Assembly (NCBI RefSeq): GCF_016863115.1
Contig: NZ_BOOG01000063.1
Span: 1-38,132, forward strand
DNA: 38,132 bases
Direction: 5' to 3'
Origin: Sphaerimonospora thailandensis
GTDB taxonomy: Bacteria > Actinomycetota > Actinomycetes > Streptosporangiales > Streptosporangiaceae
Shown: in pieces, positions 1 to 8,573 of the stretch
How positions within the stretch are numbered: the first letter of the stretch is position 1
How the letters are laid out: the number at the start of each line of letters is the position of its first letter
Notes under the pieces: model-generated
Told to the model about the DNA's origin: nothing
The model's database searches: none
Seen by the model: only the letters and a program-made list of their open reading frames with translations
Position numbers and translations under genes: made by a program

Positions 1-126
1 GGCACTCCCGGCGGCGGCACTCCCGGCGGTGGCAACCACGGGGGCGGCAACCACGGGGGCGGGGGCGGCAACAACTGGGGCGGCGGCGGCTGGGGCGGCG
101 GCCACAACCGCGGCGGCGGCAACTAG
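1..126 (+). CDS. C-terminal tail of a Gly-rich protein (5' partial)
   Basis: The first frame is open from the window edge to a TAG at 124-126 and encodes 41 residues made almost only of Gly with Asn, His, Trp, Thr and Pro (GTPGGG, GGGNHGG and GGGW blocks). Third codon positions are nearly all G or C. The rest of the protein lies outside the window, so no function can be given; such tails occur on secreted or cell-wall-associated proteins. The same Gly/Asn/His pattern resumes in the +1 frame just after the stop (GNHGGDYGGGHH then TAA at 170-172), so the tail may have been shortened by a slip in the repeat. It could also be repeat-rich DNA that merely looks coding. Confidence 0.5.
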   Translation, partial: GTPGGGTPGGGNHGGGNHGGGGGNNWGGGGWGGGHNRGGGN

Positions 127-183
127 GGCCGGGGGCAACCACGGTGGTGATTACGGGGGTGGCCACCACTAACCGCTGAGCCC

Positions 184-237
184 GCTGTCGCTCGGCGCTG
201 TGGATGGACACAGCACACCACAACGCCGAGCGACAGC
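184..237 (+). terminator. Long hairpin downstream of the Gly-rich gene
   Basis: A perfect 14-bp inverted repeat (184-197 with 224-237, arm GCTGTCGCTCGGCG) extends inward by five more pairs after one mismatch, giving a near-20-bp stem over a 14-base loop. No T tract follows, which is common for actinobacterial terminators. It lies just after both possible stops of the Gly-rich gene. Confidence 0.65.
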
Positions 238-460
238 ACCGCAATGATCTTGGCGGGAACGCACAACGCATCCCGTCCAGAAAACGGCGAGAGACGCGGA
301 AGACCCCGGTACGCGTCTCTCGCCCCCCAATTCGTGGCGAAGAGCCGTCCGGACATCGGATGCTCGTGTCCAGGTCCTGCCCACCAGCCCTGGGCAGGCA
401 CCACGGCCCGCCGGGCAACCTGGGGCACGGCAGGGACGGGGATGGCGACACGCCACGACA

Positions 461-496
461 GAGCGGCTGCGACAGGGGGGTTAGTCGCAGCCGCTC
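461..496 (-). terminator. Perfect 13-bp hairpin beyond the MMPL gene
   Basis: The arms GAGCGGCTGCGAC (461-473) and GTCGCAGCCGCTC (484-496) pair perfectly over a 10-base loop. It lies about 100 bases past the MMPL stop and may serve both strands. There is no T tract. Confidence 0.6.
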
Positions 497-595
497 CTCG
501 TTGTAGTTGGCGGGACTCCGGGGCCGGCCTCCCGATGATGCGAACGGGCTTCGCCGCCGACGTCATCTCGAGCGGGGCAGCCGTCTCGTTGAGCT

Positions 596-2737
596 CTACA
601 CCTGCTCGAGGACGCGCTCGTCGGAGAGTCGCCGACGCAGGCGTTCGCCCTCGACGTCGAGGTTGGGCAGCGCCCGGGCCAGCGGACGCGGCAGCCACCA
701 GGCGGCACGGTCGAGCATGGACATCACCGCCGGAACGAGGGTCATGCGGACGACGAAGGCGTCGATGAGCACGCCGATGGCCAGCGCGAAGCCCATGGAC
801 TTGATGATCGGGTCGTCCATGAACACGAACCCGCCGAACACGGACGCCATGATCAACGCGGCGGCGGTGACGACCCTGGCGTTGTGTCCCATGCCGTTGA
901 TCGTGGCCTGCCGGGCCGTGTCGCCGTGAACGAAATCCTCCCGCATCCGCGAGACCAGGAACACCTCATAGTCCATGGCCAGCCCGAACAGGATGCCGAT
1001 CAGCAGGATCGGCAGGAAGCTGACCAGCGGACCCGGTACGTCCAGGCCGACCAGATCGGCCAGATGCCCCTGCTGGAAGATCGCCACCGTGATGCCGAAG
1101 GTCGAGCCCACGGTGAGCAGGAAGCCGAGCGCCGCCTTGACCGGCACCAGGATCGAGCGGAAGACCAGCATCAGCAGCAGCACCGACAGGCCGACCACCA
1201 GCAGCAGGTACACCGGCATGGCGTCGGCCAGCTTGTCGGAGACGTCGATGCCGACGGCGGTCGCACCGGTCAGCGCGATCTCCGCGCCCCCGATGCCGGC
1301 GACCTGGGCGCGGATGGCGTGGACGGCGTTCTCGGTGGCCACGTCGGTGGGCCCGGCCTTCGGAATGATGGTCAGCAGCGCGGTGGTGCCGGCCGCGTTC
1401 GTCTGTGGCGGGGCCACGGCCAGCACGCCCTCGGTCTGCTGGATCAGCTTCGCGACCTGCCCGGCGGCCGCCGTCGTCGCCTGGGCGTCGTCGGCGGAGA
1501 CCACGGCGATCAGGCGGGCGTTGAAGCCCTCGCCGAACCCCTCGCTGGTCAGGTCGTACGCCCGGCGCTCGGCGGAGCCGGGGGCGGCGGCGCCGGCGTC
1601 CGGCAGAGCGAGGCGCAGGTCCTGGGCCGGGAGCGTCAGCGCGCCCAGGGCGAGGATCCCCGCCAGCAGGATCGGCACGCGCAGCCGGGTGACGATCCGC
1701 CCCCAGGCGTACCCGAAGCCCTCTCGGCCCGCGCTCCCGCCGGTGCGCTGTTCGCGCGGCAGCACGCGGGCGCCGGCGTACGACAGGAAGGCGGGCAGCA
1801 GGGTGAGCGCGACCAGGACGGCGACGGCCACGGTGCCCGCGGCGGCCAGGCCCATGACGCTCAGGAACGGGATGCCGACGACCGACAGCCCGGCGAGCGC
1901 GATCACCACGGTGGCTCCGGCGAAGACGACCGCCGTTCCGGCGGTGCCGGTGGCCCGGCCGGCGGCGTCTTCGGGTTCCATGCCCTCAGCGAGGAACTGG
2001 CGATACCGAGAGGTGATGAACAGCGAGTAGTCGATGCCGACGGCCAGGCCGAGCATCAGCGCGAGCACCGGCGTTACGGAGGTCAACTCGACGACGCCGC
2101 TGAGCGCGTACAGACCGGCCATGCCGACGCCGACGCCGATCAGCGCGTTCAGCAGCGTCATGCCGGCCGCCACCAGCGAGCCGAAGGTGACGATCAGCAC
2201 AGCCGCGGCGATCAGGACGCCGAGCCCTTCCGATCCGCCCACTTCGGGCGCGCTTCTCATGACTTCGCCGCCGTGCTCGACCCGTAGCCCGGTCGCCGAT
2301 GAACCGGCCTTCAGGTACGCCGCACGCTGGGCGTCGGTGACCTCCTGAGCGCTCCGGTCGAACTGCACCTGAACCAGGGCGTAACGGCCATCGGCGGAGA
2401 CCGCGCGAGACTGGAACGGGTCCAGGGCCGCGACGACGCCGGGGATGGCCGCGGCCTCCTTCACCACGGGCGCGACGGCGGCGGGGGCGAGCTTCTGCCC
2501 CTGCGGAGCGGCGACGACGATGGTCCCGGTGGCCCCGCCGGCCTGCGGAAACTCCTTGGCCAGCGCATCGAGTGCCCGCTGCGACTCGGTGCCGGGCATG
2601 GTGAATTTGTCCGTCGTGGAACCGCTGAAGGCGGCGACCGCCCCGCCCAACAGCACCAGCGACAGCAGCCACACGGCGGCGACAAGCCCCCGCCTGCGGA
2701 AGGAGAACCGGCCCAGCCGGTACAGCAAGGTTGCCAT
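596..2737 (-). CDS. MMPL/RND-family membrane transporter
   Basis: The 713-residue protein has the two-repeat layout of MMPL exporters. A first helix (about 16-36) is followed by an extracytoplasmic loop, a block of five or six helices (about 170-345), a second large loop (about 375-505), and a second helix block (about 510-680) with the typical GLAMDYEVFLVSRMRE stretch; the first block carries the matching GLAVGIDYSLFITSRYR. These Asp-Tyr pairs lie in the proton-relay helices of the family. Members export lipids, siderophores or drugs using the proton gradient; the substrate here is unknown. It sits 28 bases downstream of the tetR-type gene on the same strand and is presumably its target. The ATG at 2737 begins MATLLYRLGRFSFRRR, the usual N-terminus, though the Shine-Dalgarno is weak, which fits translational coupling. 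Confidence 0.9.
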   Translation of the reverse strand: MATLLYRLGRFSFRRRGLVAAVWLLSLVLLGGAVAAFSGSTTDKFTMPGTESQRALDALAKEFPQAGGATGTIVVAAPQGQKLAPAAVAPVVKEAAAIPGVVAALDPFQSRAVSADGRYALVQVQFDRSAQEVTDAQRAAYLKAGSSATGLRVEHGGEVMRSAPEVGGSEGLGVLIAAAVLIVTFGSLVAAGMTLLNALIGVGVGMAGLYALSGVVELTSVTPVLALMLGLAVGIDYSLFITSRYRQFLAEGMEPEDAAGRATGTAGTAVVFAGATVVIALAGLSVVGIPFLSVMGLAAAGTVAVAVLVALTLLPAFLSYAGARVLPREQRTGGSAGREGFGYAWGRIVTRLRVPILLAGILALGALTLPAQDLRLALPDAGAAAPGSAERRAYDLTSEGFGEGFNARLIAVVSADDAQATTAAAGQVAKLIQQTEGVLAVAPPQTNAAGTTALLTIIPKAGPTDVATENAVHAIRAQVAGIGGAEIALTGATAVGIDVSDKLADAMPVYLLLVVGLSVLLLMLVFRSILVPVKAALGFLLTVGSTFGITVAIFQQGHLADLVGLDVPGPLVSFLPILLIGILFGLAMDYEVFLVSRMREDFVHGDTARQATINGMGHNARVVTAAALIMASVFGGFVFMDDPIIKSMGFALAIGVLIDAFVVRMTLVPAVMSMLDRAAWWLPRPLARALPNLDVEGERLRRRLSDERVLEQV

Positions 2738-2765
2738 GGGGGAAGAAGGTCTCTTTCTCGAGAGG

Positions 2766-3314
2766 TCAGTCGATCGGAAGGTCGAGCGTGCGCTGCGCGC
2801 CGCGGCGCAACTCGGCGCATATCGTCTCGTCGGGCACCGGAAGGTCGGCGGCGCTCGTCAGGAAGATCGCCGTCAGCGCCATCCAGGCCCGCACCCGGGC
2901 CTGCGGAGCAGCCGAACGGCCGGCCAGCGAGTCGATCAGTCGCTCGATGACGGCGTCCACATCAGGCAACTCCGGGCGGTTGAGCATGGCGTCGATGTCC
3001 TGCAGGAGGATCTTGACCTGCAGCCGGAAGCGCATCGACAGCCCGACGAGCCCGGCGACCGCCGCCCGTGCGGCCTCGTCGCCGTCCAGCGGCGCGAGGC
3101 GCTCTGCGAGCTCGGCCAGCTCCCGCCCGGCCGGTGTCAGCAGCTCAGCCAAGATCGCGTCTTTGTTCGCGAAGTGGTACAGCAGGGACGCCTTGGCGCA
3201 GCCCACGTCCGAGGCGATGTCCTGCAGCGACGTGCCGCGGAAGCCGCGCGTGGCGAACAGCCGCGCCGCCGACTCCAGGATCTCCTCGCGCATCGCGGTA
3301 GCGGAACGTGCCAT
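2766..3314 (-). CDS. TetR-family transcriptional regulator
   Basis: The 182-residue protein begins with the standard TetR N-terminus: helix 1 (EEILESAARLFATRGFRGTS, residues 10-29), the helix-turn-helix (LQDIASDVGCAKASLLYHFANKDAIL) and then a ligand-binding domain of variable sequence. It probably represses itself and the MMPL exporter that follows 28 bases downstream. A near-perfect 18-bp palindrome 13 bases ahead of its start is the likely operator. The inducer cannot be read from the sequence. The ATG at 3314 fits the family start. Confidence 0.9.
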   Translation of the reverse strand: MARSATAMREEILESAARLFATRGFRGTSLQDIASDVGCAKASLLYHFANKDAILAELLTPAGRELAELAERLAPLDGDEAARAAVAGLVGLSMRFRLQVKILLQDIDAMLNRPELPDVDAVIERLIDSLAGRSAAPQARVRAWMALTAIFLTSAADLPVPDETICAELRRGAQRTLDLPID

Positions 3315-3326
3315 GCACCCACGATA

Positions 3327-3344
3327 ACTGACCGATCGGACAGT
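3327..3344. promoter_or_regulatory. Probable TetR operator palindrome
   Basis: ACTGACCGATCGGACAGT is an 18-bp palindrome with one mismatched pair (A opposite A at the fifth position from each end). It lies 13 bases upstream of the tetR-type start codon. Its size, symmetry and place are those of an autoregulatory TetR operator, here also covering the exporter. Confidence 0.7.
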
Positions 3345-3484
3345 CCTGCCGGTCGCCCCCGTCGTCGCGGCCTGCTTGTGACCGCCGCTGGGATCGGAGA
3401 CGGGGACGGAGGCAAGGCGGGGTGGCCGTGAAGCGTCTACCCCGCGCCGGGCGGCACACGACCGCCCGGATCAGATGGGGGACC

Positions 3485-3504
3485 TTCGCCCGGCAACGGG
3501 CGAA
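3485..3504 (-). terminator. Hairpin with GNRA-type loop after cvnD
   Basis: TTCGCCCG (3485-3492) pairs perfectly with CGGGCGAA (3497-3504) across a four-base loop. The loop reads GCAA on the + strand (a GNRA loop) and TTGC on the - strand. It lies 36 bases past the cvnD stop and separates the conservon from the tetR-type gene. Confidence 0.6.
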
Positions 3505-3540
3505 TCACTGCGGATCGCTGATCCTCAATGAACGGCGCGT

Positions 3541-4116
3541 CTAGCGCTGCGCGGCGGTCAGCATCTTGAGTGCGTGCTCGACGAGGGTGACGAGCACGAC
3601 TTTGGCGGAGGCCCGCCGCCGTACGTCGCACAGCAGCACGGGTACGTCCGGATCGAGGTCGAGAGCGATTCGCACGTCCTCAGGCTCATGGGTTTCAGCG
3701 CCATCGAAGCAGTTCACCGCAACAATGAAGGGGGTGCCGCGTTGCTCGAAATAGTCAATGGACGGAAAGCAGTCCGTGAGGCGGCGGGTGTCGGCCAGCA
3801 CGACCGCCCCCAGGGCGCCATAGGAAAGTTCGTCCCACATGAACCAGAAACGTTCCTGGCCCGGTGTGCCGAACAGGTAGACCACGAGGCCTTCCCTGAT
3901 GGTGATCCGGCCGAAGTCCATCGCCACGGTCGTGGTGGTCTTCCCCTCCACACCGTCGGTGTCGTCCACGCCCACGCCACGATCGGACAACACCTCCTCG
4001 GTGCGCAAAGGACGAATCTCACTGATCGCCCCGACCAGCGTGGTCTTTCCGACACCGAAACCGCCGGCCACGAGGATCTTGAGGGCGACCGGCTCCTCAG
4101 AGGGCGCGAAGGCCAT
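3541..4116 (-). CDS. cvnD: Conservon GTPase CvnD
   Basis: The 191-residue small GTPase carries a P-loop GGFGVGKTT (18-26), a switch region with EGKTTTTVAMDFGRI, the G3 motif FGTPGQERF and a G4-like VNCFDGA. This is the Ras/MglA-like ATP/GTP-binding protein that closes the conservon operons of Streptomyces and its relatives. CvnD cycles nucleotide and works with CvnA, CvnB and CvnC at the membrane in a switch compared to eukaryotic G-protein-coupled systems. Its start overlaps the end of cvnC by 20 bases, so the two are translationally coupled. Some conservons continue with a cytochrome P450 (cvnE/F); here the operon ends with a hairpin. Confidence 0.93.
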   Translation of the reverse strand: MAFAPSEEPVALKILVAGGFGVGKTTLVGAISEIRPLRTEEVLSDRGVGVDDTDGVEGKTTTTVAMDFGRITIREGLVVYLFGTPGQERFWFMWDELSYGALGAVVLADTRRLTDCFPSIDYFEQRGTPFIVAVNCFDGAETHEPEDVRIALDLDPDVPVLLCDVRRRASAKVVLVTLVEHALKMLTAAQR

Positions 4117-4477
4117 TGATCACTTCCTTGAGAATGCGCTCGCTTGGCAGCGGCGCCACCTTGACCGGGGACCGTACGTCGATCTGTCCCAGGTCGTGGA
4201 GATCCCCGAGTAGTACGCGGACCACGCCGAGCGGCAGGCCCACATCGGATGCGATGTCCGCCACCGAGGCGCCGAAGCGGGCGATCTCCAGGATGCGCCG
4301 CTGTTCGGGCCCGATGCCCGAGTCGTCCCCCGCCGACTCAGGGATGGCGGTAACCATGGCGATCAGATCGAAGTCGTCGCCGGAAGACCGCGTGCGGCCT
4401 CCGGTCAACGCGTACAGCCGGACGAACTGGCCGGCCTCTTCGTCCATCCACGTGGGTTCCGTCATGTGGCCTGCCAT
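4097..4477 (-). CDS. cvnC: Conservon DUF742 protein CvnC
   Basis: The 126-residue DUF742 protein has the family N-terminus (EEAGQFVRLYALTGGRTRSS) and a C-terminal winged-helix-like part (VADIASDVGLPLGVVRVLLGDLHDLGQI) ending in ILKEVINGLRAL. DUF742 proteins are the third conservon member and interact with the histidine-kinase-like and GTPase partners. One base separates its ATG at 4477 from the cvnB stop. An in-frame ATG at 4465 (MTEPTWMDEE) is an equally good start and matches the usual length better. Confidence 0.9.
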   Translation of the reverse strand: MAGHMTEPTWMDEEAGQFVRLYALTGGRTRSSGDDFDLIAMVTAIPESAGDDSGIGPEQRRILEIARFGASVADIASDVGLPLGVVRVLLGDLHDLGQIDVRSPVKVAPLPSERILKEVINGLRAL

Positions 4478-4478
4478 C

Positions 4479-4886
4479 TCATGGAGAGATCCGCCGGGGG
4501 TTCGTCGAGATGTGCTGGCCGACCCGCTTGACGAGCATGGCCATCTCGTACGCGATGTGGCCGACGTCCGCGTCGGAGGCCGCGAGCACGGCCAGGCAGG
4601 TGCCCTGCCCGGCGGCCGTCACGAACAGGAACGCGGTCTCCATCTCGACGATCGTCTGGCGTACCTCGCCCCCGCCGAAGTGCCGTCCCGCACCGCGTGC
4701 CAGGCTCTGGAAGCCGGCGGCGACCGCGGACAGGTGCTCCGCGTCCTCTCGGCTCAGCCCCTGCGAGGCTCCAACGACGAGGCCGTCGGTGGAGAGGATC
4801 ACCGCCTGTCGGACGGCGGCGACCCTGCTGATGAGATCGTCGAGCAGCCAGTTGAGTTCGCCGTTCGACGTCGCTTTGCCGGTCAT
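4479..4886 (-). CDS. cvnB: Conservon roadblock/LC7 protein CvnB
   Basis: The 135-residue roadblock/LC7-domain protein has the family features: NWLLDDLISRVAAVRQAVILSTDGLVVGAS, then AEHLSAVAAGFQSLARG and a C-terminal TCLAVLAASDADVGHIAYEMAMLVKRV. Roadblock proteins bind small GTPases as dimers and act as activators or scaffolds, which fits cvnD two genes downstream. Its start codon overlaps the cvnA stop by four bases (ATGA), so translation is coupled. Confidence 0.93.
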   Translation of the reverse strand: MTGKATSNGELNWLLDDLISRVAAVRQAVILSTDGLVVGASQGLSREDAEHLSAVAAGFQSLARGAGRHFGGGEVRQTIVEMETAFLFVTAAGQGTCLAVLAASDADVGHIAYEMAMLVKRVGQHISTNPRRISP

Positions 4887-7636
4887 TCGTCACCTTTCTC
4901 GCCGTGCATGTTCTGTGCGTGGTCGTCGGGAGTGCCGCCGCCCGGCTGCTCCGACTCCTCGCGGCCGCGCTGCGCGCCTCGCTGGATCGCCGAGAGCATC
5001 GCCCTGGCCTCCTCCGGGGACCGGCTGTCGCAACCCGTGTCCGGGATCGGCGCCGAGAGCGGCGGCTGGTCTCGGAGCTGTGGCGCGATGCTGGCCTGGC
5101 GCACCCGGCGTGGCAGTCCGGCATGCGTGCCGTTCGCAATGGACCCTCTCACCAGCCGGGAGCCGTTCCCGGTAAAGCCATCCTGGCGGAGACCGTCCTG
5201 ATCCAAACCCTTCTGTTCCGGCTTATTGTGCCTGACCGCCGCTTGTTCCGAAACGCCCGGCCCCGAAACGCCCGGCCCCGAATCGGCCAGACCTGGATCG
5301 GCCAGACCTGACTCGGTACGCGGATCGCGGTGAGCCTCGGTGTCGTTCGCACCATTCTCCGAAGGGCTGCCGGAGCCTGAGCTGCCGGAGTCTGGGTCGC
5401 CACGGTTCGGGCCGGGGGAGCCCGGCTCGGCGAGGTCTGCCCGAAGTGCCGAGGGCACGGCCTCGGTACGCAGGGCGGCAGGGGTGAAGAATGGCGAGGA
5501 GTCCGGGTCGTCGCTTTCGGCGGGCATATTCCGCGATTCACCCCGGTGGGATTCATCCCGGTTCGATTCACCCTGGTGCATGGTGGCCGGACCCGGTTTG
5601 GCATGCGTGCCGGCTGCGAGGGCAGGGGCCGTCACATGCGGCGCTGGGCCCTGCGCGTACGGGCCCTGCGCGTGCGAGTTCTGCGCGTGCGAGTTCTGCG
5701 CGTACGGGGCCTGCTCAGCCGATCCGGTGATCGCGGGCGGAGCCCCGTCGCCGGCCACCAGGGCGCGCGGGATGAGCACGATCGCGGTCGTTCCGCCGTA
5801 CGGCGAACTGCGCAGGAACACGTTGATTCCGTACCGGCCGGCGAGCTGGCTGACGACGAACAGGCCGAGCCGGTCGCTGTCCGCCGGGTCGAACTCGGGC
5901 GGGTCGGCGAGCCGCATGTTGATCTCGTCGTACTTCTCCGGCTCCAGCCCCAGGCCGCGGTCCTCGACCTCGAGCACCAGCCCGTTCGCGACGACCTCGC
6001 CGCGCACCCGCACCTTCGTCTGCGGCGGCGAGAAAATCGCCGCGTTCTCCATCAGTTCCGCGATCAGGTGCACGATGTCGGCCACCGACGCGCCGGTGAG
6101 CGACGCTTCCGGCATCGGTGTCATCGAGATGCGGGTGTAGTCCTCGACCTCGGAGATCGCGGCGCGGACGACGTCGATGACCGGCACCGGCTTGCGCCAG
6201 GACCGGCCGGGAGTGGAGCCCGAGAGGATGATCAGGCTCTCCGCGTGGCGGCGCATGCGGGTCGTCAGGTGGTCCAGCCGGAACAGCTCCCGCAGGGACT
6301 CCGGGTCGTCGGTACGGCGCTGCATCATGTCGAGCAGGGTGAGCTGGCGGTGCAGCAGGCCCTGGTTGCGCCGGGCCAGGTTGAGGAAGACCTGGCTCAC
6401 GCCCTTGCGCAGGTTGGCCTGGCCGACGGCGGCCTCGACGGCGGTCCGCTGCACCGAGGTGAACGCGTGCGCGACGTCCTCGACCTCCAGCGAGCCGCCG
6501 GCGCGGATGGGCGGCGCCTCGGCCGCGACGTCGACGTCCTCACCCTGCCTGAGCTTCGCGACGACTCGCGGGAGTCGTACGTCGGCGAGGTCGAGCGCCG
6601 CGTCCCGCAGGTCCGCGAGATCGTGGGCGAGGCGCCGGCCGAACCGGACCGAGAAGATGATCGTGAAGGCGATCGCCACGAGGCCGAGCCCCCCGGCGAT
6701 CACGATGCGGGTCATGATGCCGGTCGCGGTGGAGGCGGACTCCGCGTTCAGGGCATCGGTGGCCCGGGCACGGGCGCTGTCGAGCTCGGAAGTGATGCTC
6801 TGGACCGTGGCCTCCCACCTCCCCGCCGCGGCAGGGAGCGGACCACCCGAGCGCACCTGGTTGACGACGAGGTTCTCGAGGTCGGCGAAGCGGGCGAACA
6901 TCGGGGAGCCCAGCACTCGCTCGTACGGCGCCCGCATCTCGCCGCTCAGGACCGACCGGTTCTTGCGATAGAGGAAGCGGCGGGTGGAGACCCACTCGCT
7001 GAACGCGTTCTGCTCCTCCTGCGTCAGCCGCCGGCTGACGAGGGCGCCGCGGATCAGGGCGTCCTCACGCGCGATCATCTCGTACGCGTTGCCCATCCCC
7101 TGCAGTGCGCCCGCCTGCTGGAAGATGGTCAGGTCCGGGACGGAGACGAGCCGCTCGTACAGGCCGAAGAGCTGGTCCATCAGCCCGTTGTAGCCGTCGA
7201 TGGCCTGCAGCCGGTTGAACCTGCCCGTCGCGACCGCCTCGCGGATGAAGGACAGGCGTTCGAACGAGCCGAGCACGGTGTCGAGGTTCGCCTGGAGCTC
7301 GCCGCTGAGTGAGTCGCGGGTGCCCCCGTCGCGGGCCATCCCCATGAACGTGTCGAGCGACTGCGTGGTCTTCTTCTGCTGCGTGCTGAGATCGGCCGAG
7401 TTGGTCTGGCCGGAGCTGAGCAACTTGGCGGTGATCGCGCGCTCGGTCTGCAGCTGCAGCCCGAGGTCGGTAGAGGTGACGCCGAGGGTGTCGTACAGGG
7501 TCTTTGCCCGATACAGGGCTAAACCATCACCAACCGTCAGTTTTAGGACAAACCCCCACATGGCACTCAGCATGAGTAGGGGTAGGAGCAGCAGTAAAAA
7601 GATCTTGAACCGAATCGACCGGTTTCTCGAACCCAT
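4883..7636 (-). CDS. cvnA: Conservon sensor-like ATPase CvnA
   Basis: The 917-residue membrane protein has TM1 (about 11-32), an extracytoplasmic nitrate/nitrite-sensing-type (NIT) helical domain (about 35-300), TM2 (about 308-330), a HAMP-like linker, a helical segment with LARRNQGLLHRQLTLLDMM, and a HATPase_c domain whose N-box ELMENAA is at 527-533 followed by EDRGLGL and RLGLFVV. No response regulator is adjacent, as in other conservons. The last 290 or so residues are low-complexity and built partly from 5-residue repeats. I start it at the ATG at 7636 (MGSRNRSIRFKIF) because GGAGT lies just upstream; an extra 26 codons are open but lack a ribosome site and would add an odd Cys-rich leader. 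Confidence 0.92.
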   Translation of the reverse strand: MGSRNRSIRFKIFLLLLLPLLMLSAMWGFVLKLTVGDGLALYRAKTLYDTLGVTSTDLGLQLQTERAITAKLLSSGQTNSADLSTQQKKTTQSLDTFMGMARDGGTRDSLSGELQANLDTVLGSFERLSFIREAVATGRFNRLQAIDGYNGLMDQLFGLYERLVSVPDLTIFQQAGALQGMGNAYEMIAREDALIRGALVSRRLTQEEQNAFSEWVSTRRFLYRKNRSVLSGEMRAPYERVLGSPMFARFADLENLVVNQVRSGGPLPAAAGRWEATVQSITSELDSARARATDALNAESASTATGIMTRIVIAGGLGLVAIAFTIIFSVRFGRRLAHDLADLRDAALDLADVRLPRVVAKLRQGEDVDVAAEAPPIRAGGSLEVEDVAHAFTSVQRTAVEAAVGQANLRKGVSQVFLNLARRNQGLLHRQLTLLDMMQRRTDDPESLRELFRLDHLTTRMRRHAESLIILSGSTPGRSWRKPVPVIDVVRAAISEVEDYTRISMTPMPEASLTGASVADIVHLIAELMENAAIFSPPQTKVRVRGEVVANGLVLEVEDRGLGLEPEKYDEINMRLADPPEFDPADSDRLGLFVVSQLAGRYGINVFLRSSPYGGTTAIVLIPRALVAGDGAPPAITGSAEQAPYAQNSHAQNSHAQGPYAQGPAPHVTAPALAAGTHAKPGPATMHQGESNRDESHRGESRNMPAESDDPDSSPFFTPAALRTEAVPSALRADLAEPGSPGPNRGDPDSGSSGSGSPSENGANDTEAHRDPRTESGLADPGLADSGPGVSGPGVSEQAAVRHNKPEQKGLDQDGLRQDGFTGNGSRLVRGSIANGTHAGLPRRVRQASIAPQLRDQPPLSAPIPDTGCDSRSPEEARAMLSAIQRGAQRGREESEQPGGGTPDDHAQNMHGEKGDE
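5249..5311 (-). repeat. 15-bp tandem repeats in the cvnA tail (set 1)
   Basis: Two copies of CGAAACGCCCGGCCC (5249-5263, 5264-5278) are followed by two copies of ATCGGCCAGACCTGR (5282-5296, 5297-5311). Each unit encodes five residues (GPGVS-like and GLADP/S-like) in the disordered tail of CvnA. Confidence 0.8.
5653..5712 (-). repeat. 15-bp tandem repeats in the cvnA tail (set 2)
   Basis: Four 15-bp units lie head to tail: GCGCGTACGGGCCCT, two identical GCGCGTGCGAGTTCT, then GCGCGTACGGGGCCT. On the coding strand they read as QAPYA, QNSHA, QNSHA, QGPYA-type pentapeptides. Exact identity of the middle two suggests recent slippage. Confidence 0.85.
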
Positions 7637-7745
7637 GGCCACTCCTGCATTGCTGGAGGCTCGTGCGCATTTGCGGAAAATGCACCTCCGGAAGATCGCA
7701 CAGCAGGCTAGCACCTATACAGTTCTGGCGCATTGGGAGGATCTG

Positions 7746-8573
7746 ATGAATACAGTGATCACTGGGGCAAGTTCCGGAATCGGGGCAGTCGCCGCCCTTG
7801 ATCTCGCGAAGCGGGGGCATCGACTTGTGCTCGTCGGTCGTGACCCGGCCAGGCTGGCGGGGGTCGCGGATCGTGTCGGCTCGATCGCCGGAACGCCGGC
7901 GGACGTCCTGGTCGCGGACTTCGCCTCCCTGGATCAGGTGCGGCGGCTGGCCCGTGAGTTGCTCGACCGGTGTCAGCGAATCGATGTTCTGATCAACAAC
8001 GCGGGCATGATGGTCGGCGAGCGTCGGATCACCGAGGACGACAACGAGTTGATCATTCAGGTCAACCACCTCGCGCCGTTCCTGCTGACCAACCTGCTGA
8101 TCGACCGGCTGAGGGCGTGCGGCGCACGGGTCGTGACCACCTCGTCTCGGGCCGCCAGGGCCGGCCGCCTCGATCCGGGGGACCTGTCGCGGGAACGGCG
8201 CCGCTGGAACGGGTGGCTGCAGTACGGCGATTCGAAGCAGGCCAACGCGCTGTTCACCGTGTCGTTGGCCGAGCGGGGCCTGGCCGCGACCTGCCTGCAT
8301 CCCGGAGTGCTGAAGACCGGGTTCGCCGCCGACACGCGCTACATGCGGTTGGTCACCCGGATGCCCGGCATGTCCGAACCCGTGGCGGCCGGGGCCGGCA
8401 GGATCGTTCATCTGGCCACTCATGAGGACGGCGTCGCGCACCCAGGCCGATACTTCGCCCGTAACCTCCCCGTCGGTGTGCCGAGCCGGATGTCCGACCC
8501 CGCGCTCGCCGAAGCCCTCTGGCGGGCCAGCCTCACCGCCACCGGTCTCGGGCCGTCCGCAGCCGACTCCTGA
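7746..8573 (+). CDS. Short-chain dehydrogenase/reductase
   Basis: The 275-residue Rossmann-fold oxidoreductase has the classical SDR signatures: the cofactor motif TGASSGIG (6-13), NNAG (84-87), a catalytic Ser in TTSSR (133/134) and Tyr160-x3-Lys164 in YGDSKQAN. The Arg at 32 after the second strand (VGRDPARL) suggests NADP(H). Overall it resembles the retinol-dehydrogenase/WWOX-like branch used for assorted alcohols and ketones; the substrate is not predictable. I start it at the ATG at 7746, with GGGAGG five bases upstream, rather than the much longer open frame that would run through the cvnA promoter region. It diverges from cvnA across about 110 bases. Confidence 0.9.
   Translation: MNTVITGASSGIGAVAALDLAKRGHRLVLVGRDPARLAGVADRVGSIAGTPADVLVADFASLDQVRRLARELLDRCQRIDVLINNAGMMVGERRITEDDNELIIQVNHLAPFLLTNLLIDRLRACGARVVTTSSRAARAGRLDPGDLSRERRRWNGWLQYGDSKQANALFTVSLAERGLAATCLHPGVLKTGFAADTRYMRLVTRMPGMSEPVAAGAGRIVHLATHEDGVAHPGRYFARNLPVGVPSRMSDPALAEALWRASLTATGLGPSAADS

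Larger units (their letters stand above)
127..595. other. Non-coding stretch between convergent genes
   Basis: About 470 bases separate the Gly-rich gene from the convergent MMPL gene. The reading frames here show no recognisable protein and no convincing ribosome binding site. Apart from the two hairpins listed separately, and the out-of-frame continuation of the Gly-rich pattern up to 172, I see nothing in it. Confidence 0.6.

Noticed and set aside
884-2287. A 467-codon plus-strand open frame inside the MMPL gene
   Set aside because: It is rich in Gln/Arg/Asp/His as expected of an antisense frame; the MMPL match on the minus strand is clear.
5653-5712. CRISPR-like or origin-like repeat
   Set aside because: The units are 15 bp, contiguous, in frame and coding; there are no spacers or cas genes.
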